A DNA stretch of 64,000 nt from Paenibacillus piscarius. GTDB lineage: Bacteria > Bacillota > Bacilli > Paenibacillales > Paenibacillaceae. Position 1 is the first letter of the stretch, and every line of letters starts with the position of its first letter. Positions 16,461-24,724 of this stretch are shown here, piece after piece. The notes under the pieces were generated by a model, which saw nothing but the letters and a program-made list of their open reading frames with translations, was not told where the DNA came from and searched no databases. The position numbers and the translations under genes were made by a program. Location of the stretch: NCBI RefSeq assembly GCF_022234545.1, contig NZ_JAIEUI010000001.1, forward strand, positions 480,899 through 544,898. The letters are read 5' to 3'.

Positions 16461-18185
16461 ATGGGGCAAGTCCACAGTGAAATTTTGCCGGGCCGCGTAC
16501 AGCATGCGAATATGGCGGAGTATTCCCGGGCAGTTGAGGAATTCCGGTGGGAGGACATCGAGAGACGCTTCTCCTGGTATGAGACCGGCAAGGTGAATAT
16601 GGCGCACGAGGCCGTAGACCGTCATGTGCAGGAGGGACGGGGAGGGGCTACGGCGCTGATCTATAGCGATGCAGTGCGCGAGGAGCGCTATACCTTCGCT
16701 GATCTGCGGGAACGCTCGAACCGGTTCGGCAATGTACTGCGCAAGTACGGCATCGGCAAAGGCGACCGGGTCTTCATCTTCATGCCGCGTACGCCTGAGC
16801 TGTACATCAGCCTGCTGGGCATTCTGAAGACGGGGGCAGTGGCCGGGCCGCTGTTCGAGGCCTTTATGGAGACGGCGGTCAAGGACCGCCTTGAGGACAG
16901 CGGAGCAGTCGCGCTGGTGACGACACCTGAGCTGCTGCACCGGGTGAAGCGGGACCAGCTTCCCGGGCTGCGCCATATTATCCTGGTGGGCGGCTCTGCC
17001 GAAGGCGATCCCGGGCTGCTGGAATATGCAGCCGAAATGAACGAAGCCTCCGCAGAGCTGGAGCCCGAGTGGCTGGGCCTGGATGACGGTCTGATTATGC
17101 ATTATACCTCCGGCTCCACCGGCAAGCCCAAGGGCATCTACCATGTGCAGAGAGCCATGATTCAGCATTATTATACCGGCAACGTAGTACTGGACCTGCG
17201 GCCGGATGATGTGTATTGGTGCACTGCCGACCCCGGTTGGGTGACCGGAACGTCTTACGGCATTTTTGCCCCCTGGCTGAATGGGGTGACCAATGTAATC
17301 AGGGGCGGCCGCTTCAGCCCTCATGACTGGTATAAGACCATTGAGCGGTACGGGGTCACCGTATGGTACAGTGCGCCCACGGCCTTCCGGATGCTGATGG
17401 GAGCGGGCAAGGAGAGCCTGGAGGGCATCGATCTGAGCAGTCTGCGCCATGTGCTGTCTGTCGGGGAGCCGCTTAATCCGGAGGTCGTACGGTGGGGCGA
17501 TAAAATCTATAATCAGCGGATTCATGATACCTGGTGGATGACCGAGACCGGTGCCCAGCTGATCTGCAATTATCCGGGAATGGCCATCAAGCCAGGCTCC
17601 ATGGGACGCCCGCTGCCGGGGATCGAGGCTGCGATTCTCGATGACCGCGGCAATGTGCTGCCGCCTTATTCTATGGGGAATCTGGCCATCCGTACGCCCT
17701 GGCCGTCCATGATGGCTAAGGTATGGAACAATCAGGCGAAGTATGACGAATACTTCCGCATTCCCGGCTGGTACATCTCCGGGGATTCCGCCTATATGGA
17801 TGAGGACGGCTATTTCTGGTTCCAGGGCCGGATTGATGATGTCATCAATTCCTCAGGGGAACGGATCGGGCCGTTCGAGGTGGAGAGCAAGCTGGTGGAG
17901 CATCCGGCCGTAGCAGAGGCAGGGGTCATCGGCAAGCCCGATGTAATGCGGGGCGAGATTATTAAGGCCTTCATCTCGCTGCGCGACGGATATGCTCCGA
18001 CAGCTGAGCTGAAGGAGGAGATCGCCGCCTTCGTCAAGGCAGGGCTGTCTGCCCACGCTGCCCCGCGCGAGATTGAATTCAAGGATAAGCTCCCCAAGAC
18101 CCGGTCCGGCAAAATCATGCGCCGCGTCCTGAAGGCCTGGGAGCTGCATCTTCCGGCAGGCGATTTATCTACAATCGAGGACTAA
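16461..18185 (+). CDS. acsA: Acetyl-CoA synthetase
   Basis: A 574-residue AMP-forming enzyme that activates acetate with ATP and CoA. The P-loop-like motif YTSGSTGKPKG, the TWWMTETG motif, the hinge region GRIDDVINSSGERIGPFEVE and the C-terminal TRSGKIMRR with Lys551, the predicted AcuA target, are all visible. The length fits Bacillus AcsA. ATG 16461 has GGGGAGG upstream. It faces away from acuA across a cre-containing region, so glucose repression is expected. It converges on the penicillin-binding protein gene. Confidence 0.94.
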   Translation: MGQVHSEILPGRVQHANMAEYSRAVEEFRWEDIERRFSWYETGKVNMAHEAVDRHVQEGRGGATALIYSDAVREERYTFADLRERSNRFGNVLRKYGIGKGDRVFIFMPRTPELYISLLGILKTGAVAGPLFEAFMETAVKDRLEDSGAVALVTTPELLHRVKRDQLPGLRHIILVGGSAEGDPGLLEYAAEMNEASAELEPEWLGLDDGLIMHYTSGSTGKPKGIYHVQRAMIQHYYTGNVVLDLRPDDVYWCTADPGWVTGTSYGIFAPWLNGVTNVIRGGRFSPHDWYKTIERYGVTVWYSAPTAFRMLMGAGKESLEGIDLSSLRHVLSVGEPLNPEVVRWGDKIYNQRIHDTWWMTETGAQLICNYPGMAIKPGSMGRPLPGIEAAILDDRGNVLPPYSMGNLAIRTPWPSMMAKVWNNQAKYDEYFRIPGWYISGDSAYMDEDGYFWFQGRIDDVINSSGERIGPFEVESKLVEHPAVAEAGVIGKPDVMRGEIIKAFISLRDGYAPTAELKEEIAAFVKAGLSAHAAPREIEFKDKLPKTRSGKIMRRVLKAWELHLPAGDLSTIED

Positions 18186-18199
18186 TCTTATATGCTAAC

Positions 18200-18236
18200 C
18201 AAAAAGCCCGTTCCCCTCTTCTGGGGAACGGGCTTA
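18200..18236 (-). terminator. Terminator of the penicillin-binding protein gene
   Basis: A 13-bp stem (AAGCCCGTTCCCC / GGGGAACGGGCTT) ends in TTTTT on the minus strand. On the plus strand it lacks a U tract, so it mainly serves the gene read leftward, though it may also slow acsA transcription. Confidence 0.8.
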
Positions 18237-18248
18237 CTGCTGTGCTGC

Positions 18249-21200
18249 TTATCTGCCGGTATTAGCAGCGGGAGTTCCGGCGGCGTTGCTTCCTTTGCTG
18301 CCGCCGGCGTTACCGGCGGTGTTGCTCCCTGTCCCGCGGGTTGCATTACTTCCTTTGCTGCCCCCGGTGTTGCCGCTGGCGTTGCCGTTCACGTTGCCGG
18401 TATTCCCGGCTGCATTGGTGCCGCCAAGGGGCGTGGACTCGTTCCCGCTGCCCGGCGGCTCGACAATAATCATTCCCGGATCCTCAGTGTTCTCCGGGAG
18501 AATGCCGCCCTCCGGCGTAGGCTGAGTCTCCGGTGTCTGCTCCGGAGCAGGGGTAGGCTCCGGAGTAGGCTGCGCGCCGCCGGCCACGCTGCCGGAGGCT
18601 GCTTCATGCCCCGCTACGTCGACTGCTGCGACATAGAAGGTGGCACCCGCACTGGCCGGCGTTCCCGGCCGGAAGACGGTGCTCTCTCCGGCGGAGAGGA
18701 CAGCCTGCTTCTGGAACGCGCCTCCGTTAAGGGAACGGTACAGCCGGTAGCCGACCACATCGGGCGAGCCGCTTGGGGTGAAGGTAACCACAGCTTTGCC
18801 TGTGCTGTAGGAGACTATGACTTCACCGGGAGGCGTCGGCGCCTTGCCGTCATCCACCCGCGGATCAACCTCAGTCGGATAGTCCGTCTTGGCGTCTGCC
18901 GGCATATAATAGGAGAGCGACTCATGCGACTTCATGGCAGGGAAGGCGGCCAGCAGCTCTTTGACCAGCTCCTGAATCGGCTTATCCCGCTTAACCACGA
19001 TCTTCTCCTTCAGGAAGTCCTCGGGAGTGCCTTCCAGGGGAATATAGTTCACCCCGTTATAAGTGATATATTTAGCCTTCGTGATGCCGTCGTCGCTCTC
19101 TGTAGGAACGAACTTGGCGTTGAACAGATCAGTGGTGAACCGGTCCGTCAGAGAGGAGGGCTTCTTGCCGCTGTACGCAGATACCGTAGCTTTGACAATG
19201 CCTTCCGGCTTGGCGAATTCCTTGGTTGTGAACAGCTCAGGGCGCTTGTCAATCAAGGTATTCATCACCTTGGTCCACAACGTCTGCGCCTGGCGTTTTT
19301 GCGTATCGCCCTGCAGGGTATTGATCTGCTCCTTGTAGCCGACCCACATGCCCAGCGTAACATCGGGGGTGTAGCCCATGAACCAGACATCCCCGTAGTT
19401 CTGGGTAGAGCCGGTTTTGCCGACAATCGGCACATCCTTGAAGTGCTTGTAGTTCCGCTTGACGGTGCTTGCGGTACCGTCTGTGATTACCGTGCGCATC
19501 ATATCGGTCATCAGATAAGCGGTTTGCTGGGAGAAGACCTGCTCGGGATTCACTTTATGCTGGTAGACGATTTTACCCTGGTAGTCAACAATCTTCTCGA
19601 TCATATAGGCGTCATTGAAAGCGCCCTGATTGGCGATAGAGGAATAGGCATTAGTCAATTCTTCAACCGTCACCCCGTACCGCAGTCCCCCGATAACCCC
19701 TGTCTTGGCGTTATAGTCATCCTCCTGGAGGGTAGTGATGCCCAGCTTCTTCGTGAAGGCCCAGGCCTTCTCAATACCCACCTTCTCATTAAAAAGCTTC
19801 AGGGCAGGCAGGTTCAGTGACTTGTTCAGCGCATAACGGGCAGTGACGAGACCCTGATAGCGGTTATTGGCATTCTTGGGGATATGATAGCCCTTGCCCC
19901 CGTCCTTCATGATCATCGGCGCATCATCCAGAATTCCGGCGGGCTGAATCAATCCCGCATCCAGCGCCGGCAGATAGGCAGCGATCGGCTTCATGGTGGA
20001 GCCCGGCTGACGGATCATCTGGGTGGCGTAGTTCATCTGCTCGATGTTGAAGTCGCGCCCTTCAATCATGCCGAGGATTGCCCCGGTCTTGTTATTGATC
20101 AGAATCCCGGCCGTCTGCTCCTTGCCTCTGGCCTTGCTGTCCTTGGTGAAGTTGCTGCTGTCTTCGGAGATGCTGTGCATCGCACTGTACACTTTCTTGT
20201 CAATGGTCGTGTACACCCGGTAGCCGCCGGTCATCAGCTGCTGGCGGGCTTCCTCCAGACGCTGGGCCGAATCGGTTGAACTCCCGGTCTTGCCTGCGGC
20301 CTCTTCGTTAAGCTTCAGCAGAATCTCGGATGCCTTGCGTTCGGTCTCCATCATTAGGTAAGGGAAGGTGGCATAGGCCTTCTTCGTATGTGGAGCGAGC
20401 GAGCTCTTGATATCGAATTGCAGCGCTTCATTGTACTGGGAGGTGGTGATCTTGTTCTCCTCCAGCATCCGCCGCAATACCAGCTTCTGGCGGTTAATGG
20501 CCCGCCCGAAGGCAGTCTCGTTGAATTCGCCCACGCCGGTGAACGCGGAATATTTGGAGGGAAGCTGCGGCAGGCCAGCCAGGTAAGCGGCTTGGGCTAC
20601 ATTCAGCTTCTCCAGATCATTCACGCCGAAGATGCCTTTGGCGGCAGCCTTGATGCCGTATACATTATAGCCGTTGGAGCCGTTCCCGAACGGGACCTTG
20701 TTCAGATAGGCGGTCAGGATCTCCTGTTTGGACAGGAAGCGCTCCAGCCGCAGCGACAGCAGAATCTCCTTCACCTTGCGGTCTTCTGTGACATCAAGAT
20801 TCAGGAACACGCGCCGGGCAAGCTGCTGGGTCAGCGTACTGCCCCCGGTCTGCACGGATTCATTAAGCAGCTTCTGCTTGACGGCCCGCAGGGTACCGCT
20901 GACATCTACACCCTTATGTTCGTAGAAATCATTGTCCTCTATGGCGAGGACGGCATCAATCACAAGCTGCGGTATATCGTTGAATTCAATTAACCTGCGG
21001 TCTTCTTCAGTCCGGAGCTGGCCTATCGGCTGTCCGTCGCTGAAATAAGCAAAACCGGTGACAGCGTTCAGTCCCACTTGCTGCTGGATGAATTCCTCGG
21101 TGCGGACCGGATCGTCCTTTACAATGGAAGTAACATAGCCTGCAACGGCACCGCCGGCAAACAGCAAGCCGAGTATACCGAGTATGAACATCCATTTCAC

Positions 21201-21278
21201 AACCGAACCGAATCTGCGGAGCCAGGATCTGCGAGGTGGACGCTGTTTTGCGGTCTTCTTTTTATTCTCCTCAACCAT
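18249..21278 (-). CDS. Class A penicillin-binding protein (PBP1A/2C type)
   Basis: A 1009-residue bifunctional cell-wall synthase. Positions from the N-terminus: a basic cytoplasmic tail, one membrane segment (about 28-48), a GT51 glycosyltransferase domain (EDNDFYEHKGVD, GGSTLTQQLARR), a transpeptidase domain with SxxK in RQPGSTMKPI, SxN in KSLN and KTG in VGKTGST, then a fibronectin type III-like domain, and finally a long Pro/Thr and Gly/Ser/Asn tail. The tail contains three GGSKGSN-like units. ATG 21278 follows AAAGGAGGA; the longer frame to 21419 crosses the rpsD terminator and is rejected. Confidence 0.92.
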   Translation of the reverse strand: MVEENKKKTAKQRPPRRSWLRRFGSVVKWMFILGILGLLFAGGAVAGYVTSIVKDDPVRTEEFIQQQVGLNAVTGFAYFSDGQPIGQLRTEEDRRLIEFNDIPQLVIDAVLAIEDNDFYEHKGVDVSGTLRAVKQKLLNESVQTGGSTLTQQLARRVFLNLDVTEDRKVKEILLSLRLERFLSKQEILTAYLNKVPFGNGSNGYNVYGIKAAAKGIFGVNDLEKLNVAQAAYLAGLPQLPSKYSAFTGVGEFNETAFGRAINRQKLVLRRMLEENKITTSQYNEALQFDIKSSLAPHTKKAYATFPYLMMETERKASEILLKLNEEAAGKTGSSTDSAQRLEEARQQLMTGGYRVYTTIDKKVYSAMHSISEDSSNFTKDSKARGKEQTAGILINNKTGAILGMIEGRDFNIEQMNYATQMIRQPGSTMKPIAAYLPALDAGLIQPAGILDDAPMIMKDGGKGYHIPKNANNRYQGLVTARYALNKSLNLPALKLFNEKVGIEKAWAFTKKLGITTLQEDDYNAKTGVIGGLRYGVTVEELTNAYSSIANQGAFNDAYMIEKIVDYQGKIVYQHKVNPEQVFSQQTAYLMTDMMRTVITDGTASTVKRNYKHFKDVPIVGKTGSTQNYGDVWFMGYTPDVTLGMWVGYKEQINTLQGDTQKRQAQTLWTKVMNTLIDKRPELFTTKEFAKPEGIVKATVSAYSGKKPSSLTDRFTTDLFNAKFVPTESDDGITKAKYITYNGVNYIPLEGTPEDFLKEKIVVKRDKPIQELVKELLAAFPAMKSHESLSYYMPADAKTDYPTEVDPRVDDGKAPTPPGEVIVSYSTGKAVVTFTPSGSPDVVGYRLYRSLNGGAFQKQAVLSAGESTVFRPGTPASAGATFYVAAVDVAGHEAASGSVAGGAQPTPEPTPAPEQTPETQPTPEGGILPENTEDPGMIIVEPPGSGNESTPLGGTNAAGNTGNVNGNASGNTGGSKGSNATRGTGSNTAGNAGGSKGSNAAGTPAANTGR

Positions 21279-21375
21279 CGACGATAATCCTCCTTTTAAC
21301 GGAACTATTATAGCACAATTTGGCGGTTTTGAATGCGCTTCGCTGCAGAGGATTTTTGATTCCGGGCAAAAGAAA

Positions 21376-21401
21376 AAGCTCCCGGAGAAATCCGGGAGCT
21401 T
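21376..21401 (-). terminator. Terminator of rpsD (read leftward)
   Basis: AAGCTCCCGGA and TCCGGGAGCTT form an 11-bp stem with loop GAAA; the minus strand continues with TTTTTCTTTT. It belongs to the leftward gene whose last codons survive at 21429-21452. Confidence 0.85.
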
Positions 21402-21428
21402 GGAGCAGATTCGGCACAAGGCTGAATC

Positions 21429-21452
21429 TTAACGGTTGTAGAACTCGACAAG
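21429..21452 (-). pseudogene. rpsD: 3'-terminal codons of rpsD left at the prophage junction
   Basis: On the minus strand the codons read R-LVEFYNR-stop, matching the C-terminus of Bacillus ribosomal protein S4 (…IVEFYSR). Its terminator follows directly, while the upstream side leads into phage DNA and the integrase gene. This is what remains when a phage inserts in the 3' end of rpsD; the full gene should lie beyond the right end of the prophage. The exact crossover cannot be fixed without the right junction. Confidence 0.6.
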
Positions 21453-21470
21453 TCTAAAACCCCAATAGTA
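21429..21470. other. Probable left attachment site (attL)
   Basis: The junction between rpsD-like sequence and phage sequence falls here, 25-65 bases from the integrase stop. The same core (for example CGGTTGTAGAACTCGAC) should recur at attR. It is not present in the last kilobases of the window, so attR lies beyond 64000. Confidence 0.5.
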
Positions 21471-21494
21471 TAGCCGTCTAGCGCTTTGTGATTC

Positions 21495-22676
21495 CTAGTT
21501 AGCCCCAACATTAGCCCCACTCGTAAGACTTTCATTGAAAGCGGAGACTGCCTTCATCTCGAACTCCTTGAAGGAATGAGCATAGATATTAAGAATCATA
21601 TCGGGTGTATTGCCTAAGCGGTCGGCGATAGTTTGCACTGGAATACCCTGATTAATTAAAAGCGTTGCATGAGTGTGTCGAAGTCCGTGAGCAGATATAG
21701 GTTTGATTTCGACGCCCTGTTTCTTCAGTTTGTCAAATATCCGTTTGAAAGAATAGAACGTTATGTTTCCGGCTACAGGTTGTCCGTCCTGGAACGAAAT
21801 AAAGATAAAATCATTCATCTTGTCGAGCTTCATTCCATAAGCGAACTTGGTTTCTACGCACCATTTTTGATAAGTGGCCAATTGCTTGATTAGAAGCGCA
21901 TCGATTGGAACAGTGCGAAAACTGCGTCTAGTCTTTGGCGGACGATATCCATGTATATCTCGCGTGGCTTCGACAGTCAAAGTTGATCGCTCAAAATCAA
22001 TGTTTTTCCATCTGAGCGCCATCGCCTCTCCCTTGCGGATTCCTGAATAAGCAAGAAGCATCAACATTGTGTAGTTGGTGATGTTTTCTTGCTCAGCCGC
22101 CTTAAGAAACACACTCAATTCCTGCGCTGTTAAAACATTGTCCAAGTCGTCGTTGACCTCAAGATTAATTTTGCTGAAGCGATTCCTTGGCAGGATTTCA
22201 TCCTCAACGGCAGCATTGATTGCGATCTTAAACAAGCGATGAAACAGGGCCACCGTCCTCGGTTTGTACTTTGCTTGAAGGGGCTTGATGTAAGCTCGAA
22301 TGTATGTTGTTTTATCCAACTCATTCAGTTTGTATTTTCCCAACAACGGTTTCATTTGATGTTCGATTGCATCTTCTCTTTGCTTCCGGGAGGTGACCTT
22401 CCAAGAGTCGCGGTAAGTCTCAAACCACATATCCAACCACTTTTCCACAGTCAGTTGACTGTGTTCGACTTGTTTGACCTGCCCCCGCATCAGCGTTGCC
22501 TTGACCTCTATTAATGCCTTCAACGCGTCCTTATCCGTTAAGAATGAACTTTGCTTCTTTTCCTTGCGCTTGCCAGCGTCGTCATAATACTTGTGCCGGT
22601 ACATGTAGCGTTTATCGCCAGACCCCAACAAATAATAATAAATCTCATCGTCAATCTTCGTCTTATGCAATTTCAT
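21495..22676 (-). CDS. Phage tyrosine integrase
   Basis: A 393-residue tyrosine recombinase that integrates and excises the prophage. It has an N-terminal AP2-like arm-binding region (about 10-60), a SAM-like core-binding domain (about 70-160) and a catalytic domain with R in YSGIRKGEA, the H-x-x-R box HGLRHTHAT and the nucleophile Tyr in ILNIYAHS. ATG 22676 is preferred because AAAGGG stands 9 bases upstream; ATG 22685 would abut that site. It is read toward the attachment site, as is usual in temperate phages of Bacillota. Confidence 0.93.
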   Translation of the reverse strand: MKLHKTKIDDEIYYYLLGSGDKRYMYRHKYYDDAGKRKEKKQSSFLTDKDALKALIEVKATLMRGQVKQVEHSQLTVEKWLDMWFETYRDSWKVTSRKQREDAIEHQMKPLLGKYKLNELDKTTYIRAYIKPLQAKYKPRTVALFHRLFKIAINAAVEDEILPRNRFSKINLEVNDDLDNVLTAQELSVFLKAAEQENITNYTMLMLLAYSGIRKGEAMALRWKNIDFERSTLTVEATRDIHGYRPPKTRRSFRTVPIDALLIKQLATYQKWCVETKFAYGMKLDKMNDFIFISFQDGQPVAGNITFYSFKRIFDKLKKQGVEIKPISAHGLRHTHATLLINQGIPVQTIADRLGNTPDMILNIYAHSFKEFEMKAVSAFNESLTSGANVGAN

Positions 22677-22757
22677 AGTTACCATCCCTTTGGACGTGGG
22701 TAGACGCTGTCTGGGGCTGGTTTATATTAATCGGTCGTTTGACCGGGAAGCTAGAAC

Positions 22758-23384
22758 TTACAATTCTTGCGTGTAACGTATAGCCTTTCCTATGATTCGA
22801 GCAGGGTTGTCCTTCGTGATAATAATAGGCTCGTGATCTGGATTGTCAGGCATAAGCATGACAATGTCTCCTTGTTTCTTCACGCGTTTTAATGTAGCTT
22901 CTGTATCCCCATTGACTAATACAGCAGCGATCTCCCCATATTCTACTTCAGGCTGCTCGCGCACCAAAACCAGAGACTTGGAGGGGATGGTCGGAGACAT
23001 GGAATCTCCTTTCGCTTCTAAATAGAAGACATTCCCTGCCGGCAGAGAATCAGGCGATTCATAGCGATACCCCTGTATGTTTTCATCTGCGAGAATCGGA
23101 TCTCCGCAAGCTATTACCCCTAAGATAGGGACAGGGACAGTTTGAGGTGAGTATGGGATTAAATTTGTTGGAACATCATCCATTAACGCTGACTTCGGGA
23201 CGTTTAAATAATCAGCGATTTTCTGAATTTTATCAATTCGCGGGTATTTGATACCAGTCGCCCAGCTTGACACGGCCTGAGTGCTTACACCTATTTTTTC
23301 TGCTAAGTCCCTCTGATCAATCTTTTTAGAATCTAATAATTTTACGAGATTATCTGCGAAAATTTGCCGCTGGCTCTTATACAT
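22758..23384 (-). CDS. CI-like repressor with LexA-type (S24) protease domain
   Basis: A 208-residue lysogeny repressor. The XRE helix-turn-helix is at about residues 20-55 (QRDLAEKIGVSTQAVSSWATG). The self-cleavage site lies at GVIACGDP (Ala-Cys-Gly), the catalytic Ser in GDSMSPTI and the Lys in EATLKRV. RecA-stimulated autocleavage and hence SOS induction are expected from the family. ATG 23384 follows GGGAGTG. It is read leftward from a promoter overlapped by a long palindrome, and faces the Cro-like gene. Confidence 0.92.
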   Translation of the reverse strand: MYKSQRQIFADNLVKLLDSKKIDQRDLAEKIGVSTQAVSSWATGIKYPRIDKIQKIADYLNVPKSALMDDVPTNLIPYSPQTVPVPILGVIACGDPILADENIQGYRYESPDSLPAGNVFYLEAKGDSMSPTIPSKSLVLVREQPEVEYGEIAAVLVNGDTEATLKRVKKQGDIVMLMPDNPDHEPIIITKDNPARIIGKAIRYTQEL

Positions 23385-23405
23385 TTCATCACTCCCATAA
23401 TGATT

Positions 23406-23433
23406 ATTATACACTTAATGTTGATAAAATCAA
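23406..23433 (-). promoter_or_regulatory. Repressor promoter (PRM-like)
   Basis: On the minus strand TTGATT (23433-23428), a 16-base spacer and TATAAT (23411-23406) form a good sigma-A promoter reading into the repressor gene. Its -35 lies inside a 19-base palindrome. Confidence 0.6.
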
Positions 23434-23436
23434 CAT
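23418..23436. promoter_or_regulatory. Operator palindrome
   Basis: ATGTTGAT-AAA-ATCAACAT is a perfect 8+3+8 inverted repeat that covers the -35 of the repressor promoter. A half-site ATCAACTTT is found again at 23450-23458. Confidence 0.6.
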
Positions 23437-23469
23437 AATATGATAAATAAATCAACTTTGGGTATTTAT

Positions 23470-23486
23470 AAACAACTTTAAGTGGA
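23470..23486. promoter_or_regulatory. Operator upstream of the Cro-like gene
   Basis: AAACAACTTTAAGTGGA lies directly before a -10 element TATAGT (23488-23493). It is the exact reverse complement of the operator at 23722-23738 on the far side of the Cro-like gene. Confidence 0.6.
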
Positions 23487-23517
23487 TTATAGTTAATGTG
23501 CAAGGAGGTGATTGAAA

Positions 23518-23706
23518 ATGACCCAGTGGACTTTAGAAGCTTTGCGCGTAAATAAAGGATGGACTCAGCAGGATGTAGCAGATCGGCTCGGAGTATCTCG
23601 ATATACAGTTATTAATTGGGAACGCAAACGTCCAAAAGAGCTTGTCATTTACGCGCTGTCTGCGTTGTATGAGGTGGATATTAACGCAATTAATGCGTCG
23701 GGTTAA
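23518..23706 (+). CDS. Cro-like XRE transcriptional regulator
   Basis: A 62-residue DNA-binding protein that is almost entirely a helix-turn-helix domain (WTQQDVADRLGVSRYTVINWERK). ATG 23518 lies 7 bases after AAGGAGGTG; TTG 23512 would overlap that site. It is divergent from the repressor, so the pair forms a lysis/lysogeny switch. Two identical inverted operators flank it. Confidence 0.85.
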   Translation: MTQWTLEALRVNKGWTQQDVADRLGVSRYTVINWERKRPKELVIYALSALYEVDINAINASG

Positions 23707-23715
23707 TTTTTTGAG

Positions 23716-23745
23716 TTGACATCCACTTAAAGTTGTTTTTTTGAT
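23716..23745 (+). promoter_or_regulatory. Early promoter with operator filling its spacer
   Basis: TTGACA at 23716-23721 is followed at once by the 17-base operator TCCACTTAAAGTTGTTT (23722-23738) and then a weak -10 TTTGAT (23740-23745). A repressor bound here would sit between the -35 and -10 elements and silence the rightward early operon. Confidence 0.5.
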
Positions 23746-23775
23746 TTTATCTTAGAGGTGAAGCGAGGTGGAAAA

Positions 23776-24048
23776 ATGATTCCCGCCGCTACAGTAAACA
23801 TAGAAGTCGATCAGCAAGCAATCGCACGGATTATCGAAGAACAGATCAGCAAGCAAGTTCATCAGCAATTATTACTAATGGATATTAACAAAATAGCGGA
23901 ATTGACATCCATGTCGGTTCGCTACTTGGAAGACGAGATATTATCCGATCCGCGTGTGCGGATGTACGAACGGAAAAAGCAACGTAAGCGCTGGTGGTTA
24001 GCGCAACCTACGTTGAAAGCAATCGAAGAAATCGTTTCAAGCTGGTAA
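23776..24048 (+). CDS. DUF771-type small phage regulator
   Basis: A 90-residue protein. An N-terminal amphipathic helix (IARIIEEQISKQV) precedes a helix-turn-helix-like segment (MDINKIAELTSMSVRYLEDEIL) and a basic patch (ERKKQRKRWW). This fits the DUF771 family, which is common directly after Cro in Bacillota prophages. ATG 23776 follows a GAGGTGG site; an in-frame GTG at 23758 is an alternative. A DNA-binding role is likely but not proven. Confidence 0.7.
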   Translation: MIPAATVNIEVDQQAIARIIEEQISKQVHQQLLLMDINKIAELTSMSVRYLEDEILSDPRVRMYERKKQRKRWWLAQPTLKAIEEIVSSW

Positions 24049-24171
24049 TAAAAATAAAAAAAAGCGTGGGTAGACGCGAAAGTTTTTAGAATTATGGCTT
24101 GATGAACAGCCTAAGGAAATTCATCACCATCATAATCACATATACCAATTCTATTCATAGGAGGTGAATCA

Positions 24172-24213
24172 TTGAGTCGTATCAAGGCAGAACCCTCAGC
24201 GGAAAGGAGGTAA
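24172..24213 (+). CDS. Possible 13-codon leader peptide
   Basis: TTG 24172 lies 5 bases after AGGAGGTG and opens MSRIKAEPSAERR, whose final Arg codons (AGG AGG) also form the ribosome site of the next frame at 24222. Such an arrangement couples translation of the two frames. No homolog is recognised. Confidence 0.3.
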   Translation: MSRIKAEPSAERR

Positions 24214-24221
24214 AGCAAACC

Positions 24222-24500
24222 ATGAAAAGACGCCAGTCTAACAAAAAGAAGACCGCTCAACATTCTGCGGTCATTGATCAATCGAAAAGCAATGATACTA
24301 AGGGAGATCAAGCCTTCTCTTTACCGCTGGATCGTCAGGGTTCCCCGGAATCCTTGGATGAGCGAGGAAATCGGCAGCTATCCCATAAAGAAGAGCCTTT
24401 TGATATAAGCGAAGTTCATCTTCACCCAACTTCTGAATCAGCTCTTGCTGAATCTCAAATTCGTATTCAACATTTTTTACCTCCCAAAGATATTTTGTAA
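24222..24500 (+). CDS. Hypothetical protein overlapping an opposite-strand gene
   Basis: A 92-residue polar frame with a basic N-terminus (MKRRQSNKKKTAQ). AAAGGAGGT stands 10 bases before the ATG. Its last two thirds lie antisense to the leftward gene 24298-24639, which has the more protein-like sequence. Either both are real, or only the first part of this frame is meaningful. No family is recognised. Confidence 0.35.
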   Translation: MKRRQSNKKKTAQHSAVIDQSKSNDTKGDQAFSLPLDRQGSPESLDERGNRQLSHKEEPFDISEVHLHPTSESALAESQIRIQHFLPPKDIL

Positions 24501-24639
24501 TGTAATCCAAGGCCCGGATTTTAGCACTTTCCTTATCTTCGGAGATAACCCAGATGTGAACTCTCGCACCGGCAATATCTTCACAGTCTTTGTTTGATGG
24601 GGCGGGTATGGCATTTATTACAAACATGTATGGGTTCAA
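24298..24639 (-). CDS. Hypothetical protein encoded against the early operon
   Basis: A 113-residue protein read leftward, unlike all neighbours. TTG 24639 lies 7 bases after GGAAGGAGG. The sequence has regular secondary-structure signals: a beta entry (NPYMFVINAIPAP), VHIWVISEDKESAKIRALDYI, and a helical end (IQQELIQKLGEDELRLYQKAL). No motif is recognised. It could be a phage accessory gene with its own promoter, but a clear -35/-10 pair was not found. Confidence 0.55.
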   Translation of the reverse strand: MNPYMFVINAIPAPSNKDCEDIAGARVHIWVISEDKESAKIRALDYITKYLWEVKNVEYEFEIQQELIQKLGEDELRLYQKALLYGIAADFLAHPRIPGNPDDPAVKRRLDLP

Positions 24640-24724
24640 TATAACACCTCCTTCCATAAGATTTGAAGTCTGGATAACTCTCATTCTAAAGGCACAGGAG
24701 ATTTTTGGAAAGGAGGTGATACAG

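Noticed and set aside
18192..19820. Rightward 542-codon frame
   Set aside because: It is antisense to the penicillin-binding protein gene, in the GC-rich repeat end, and has no domain.
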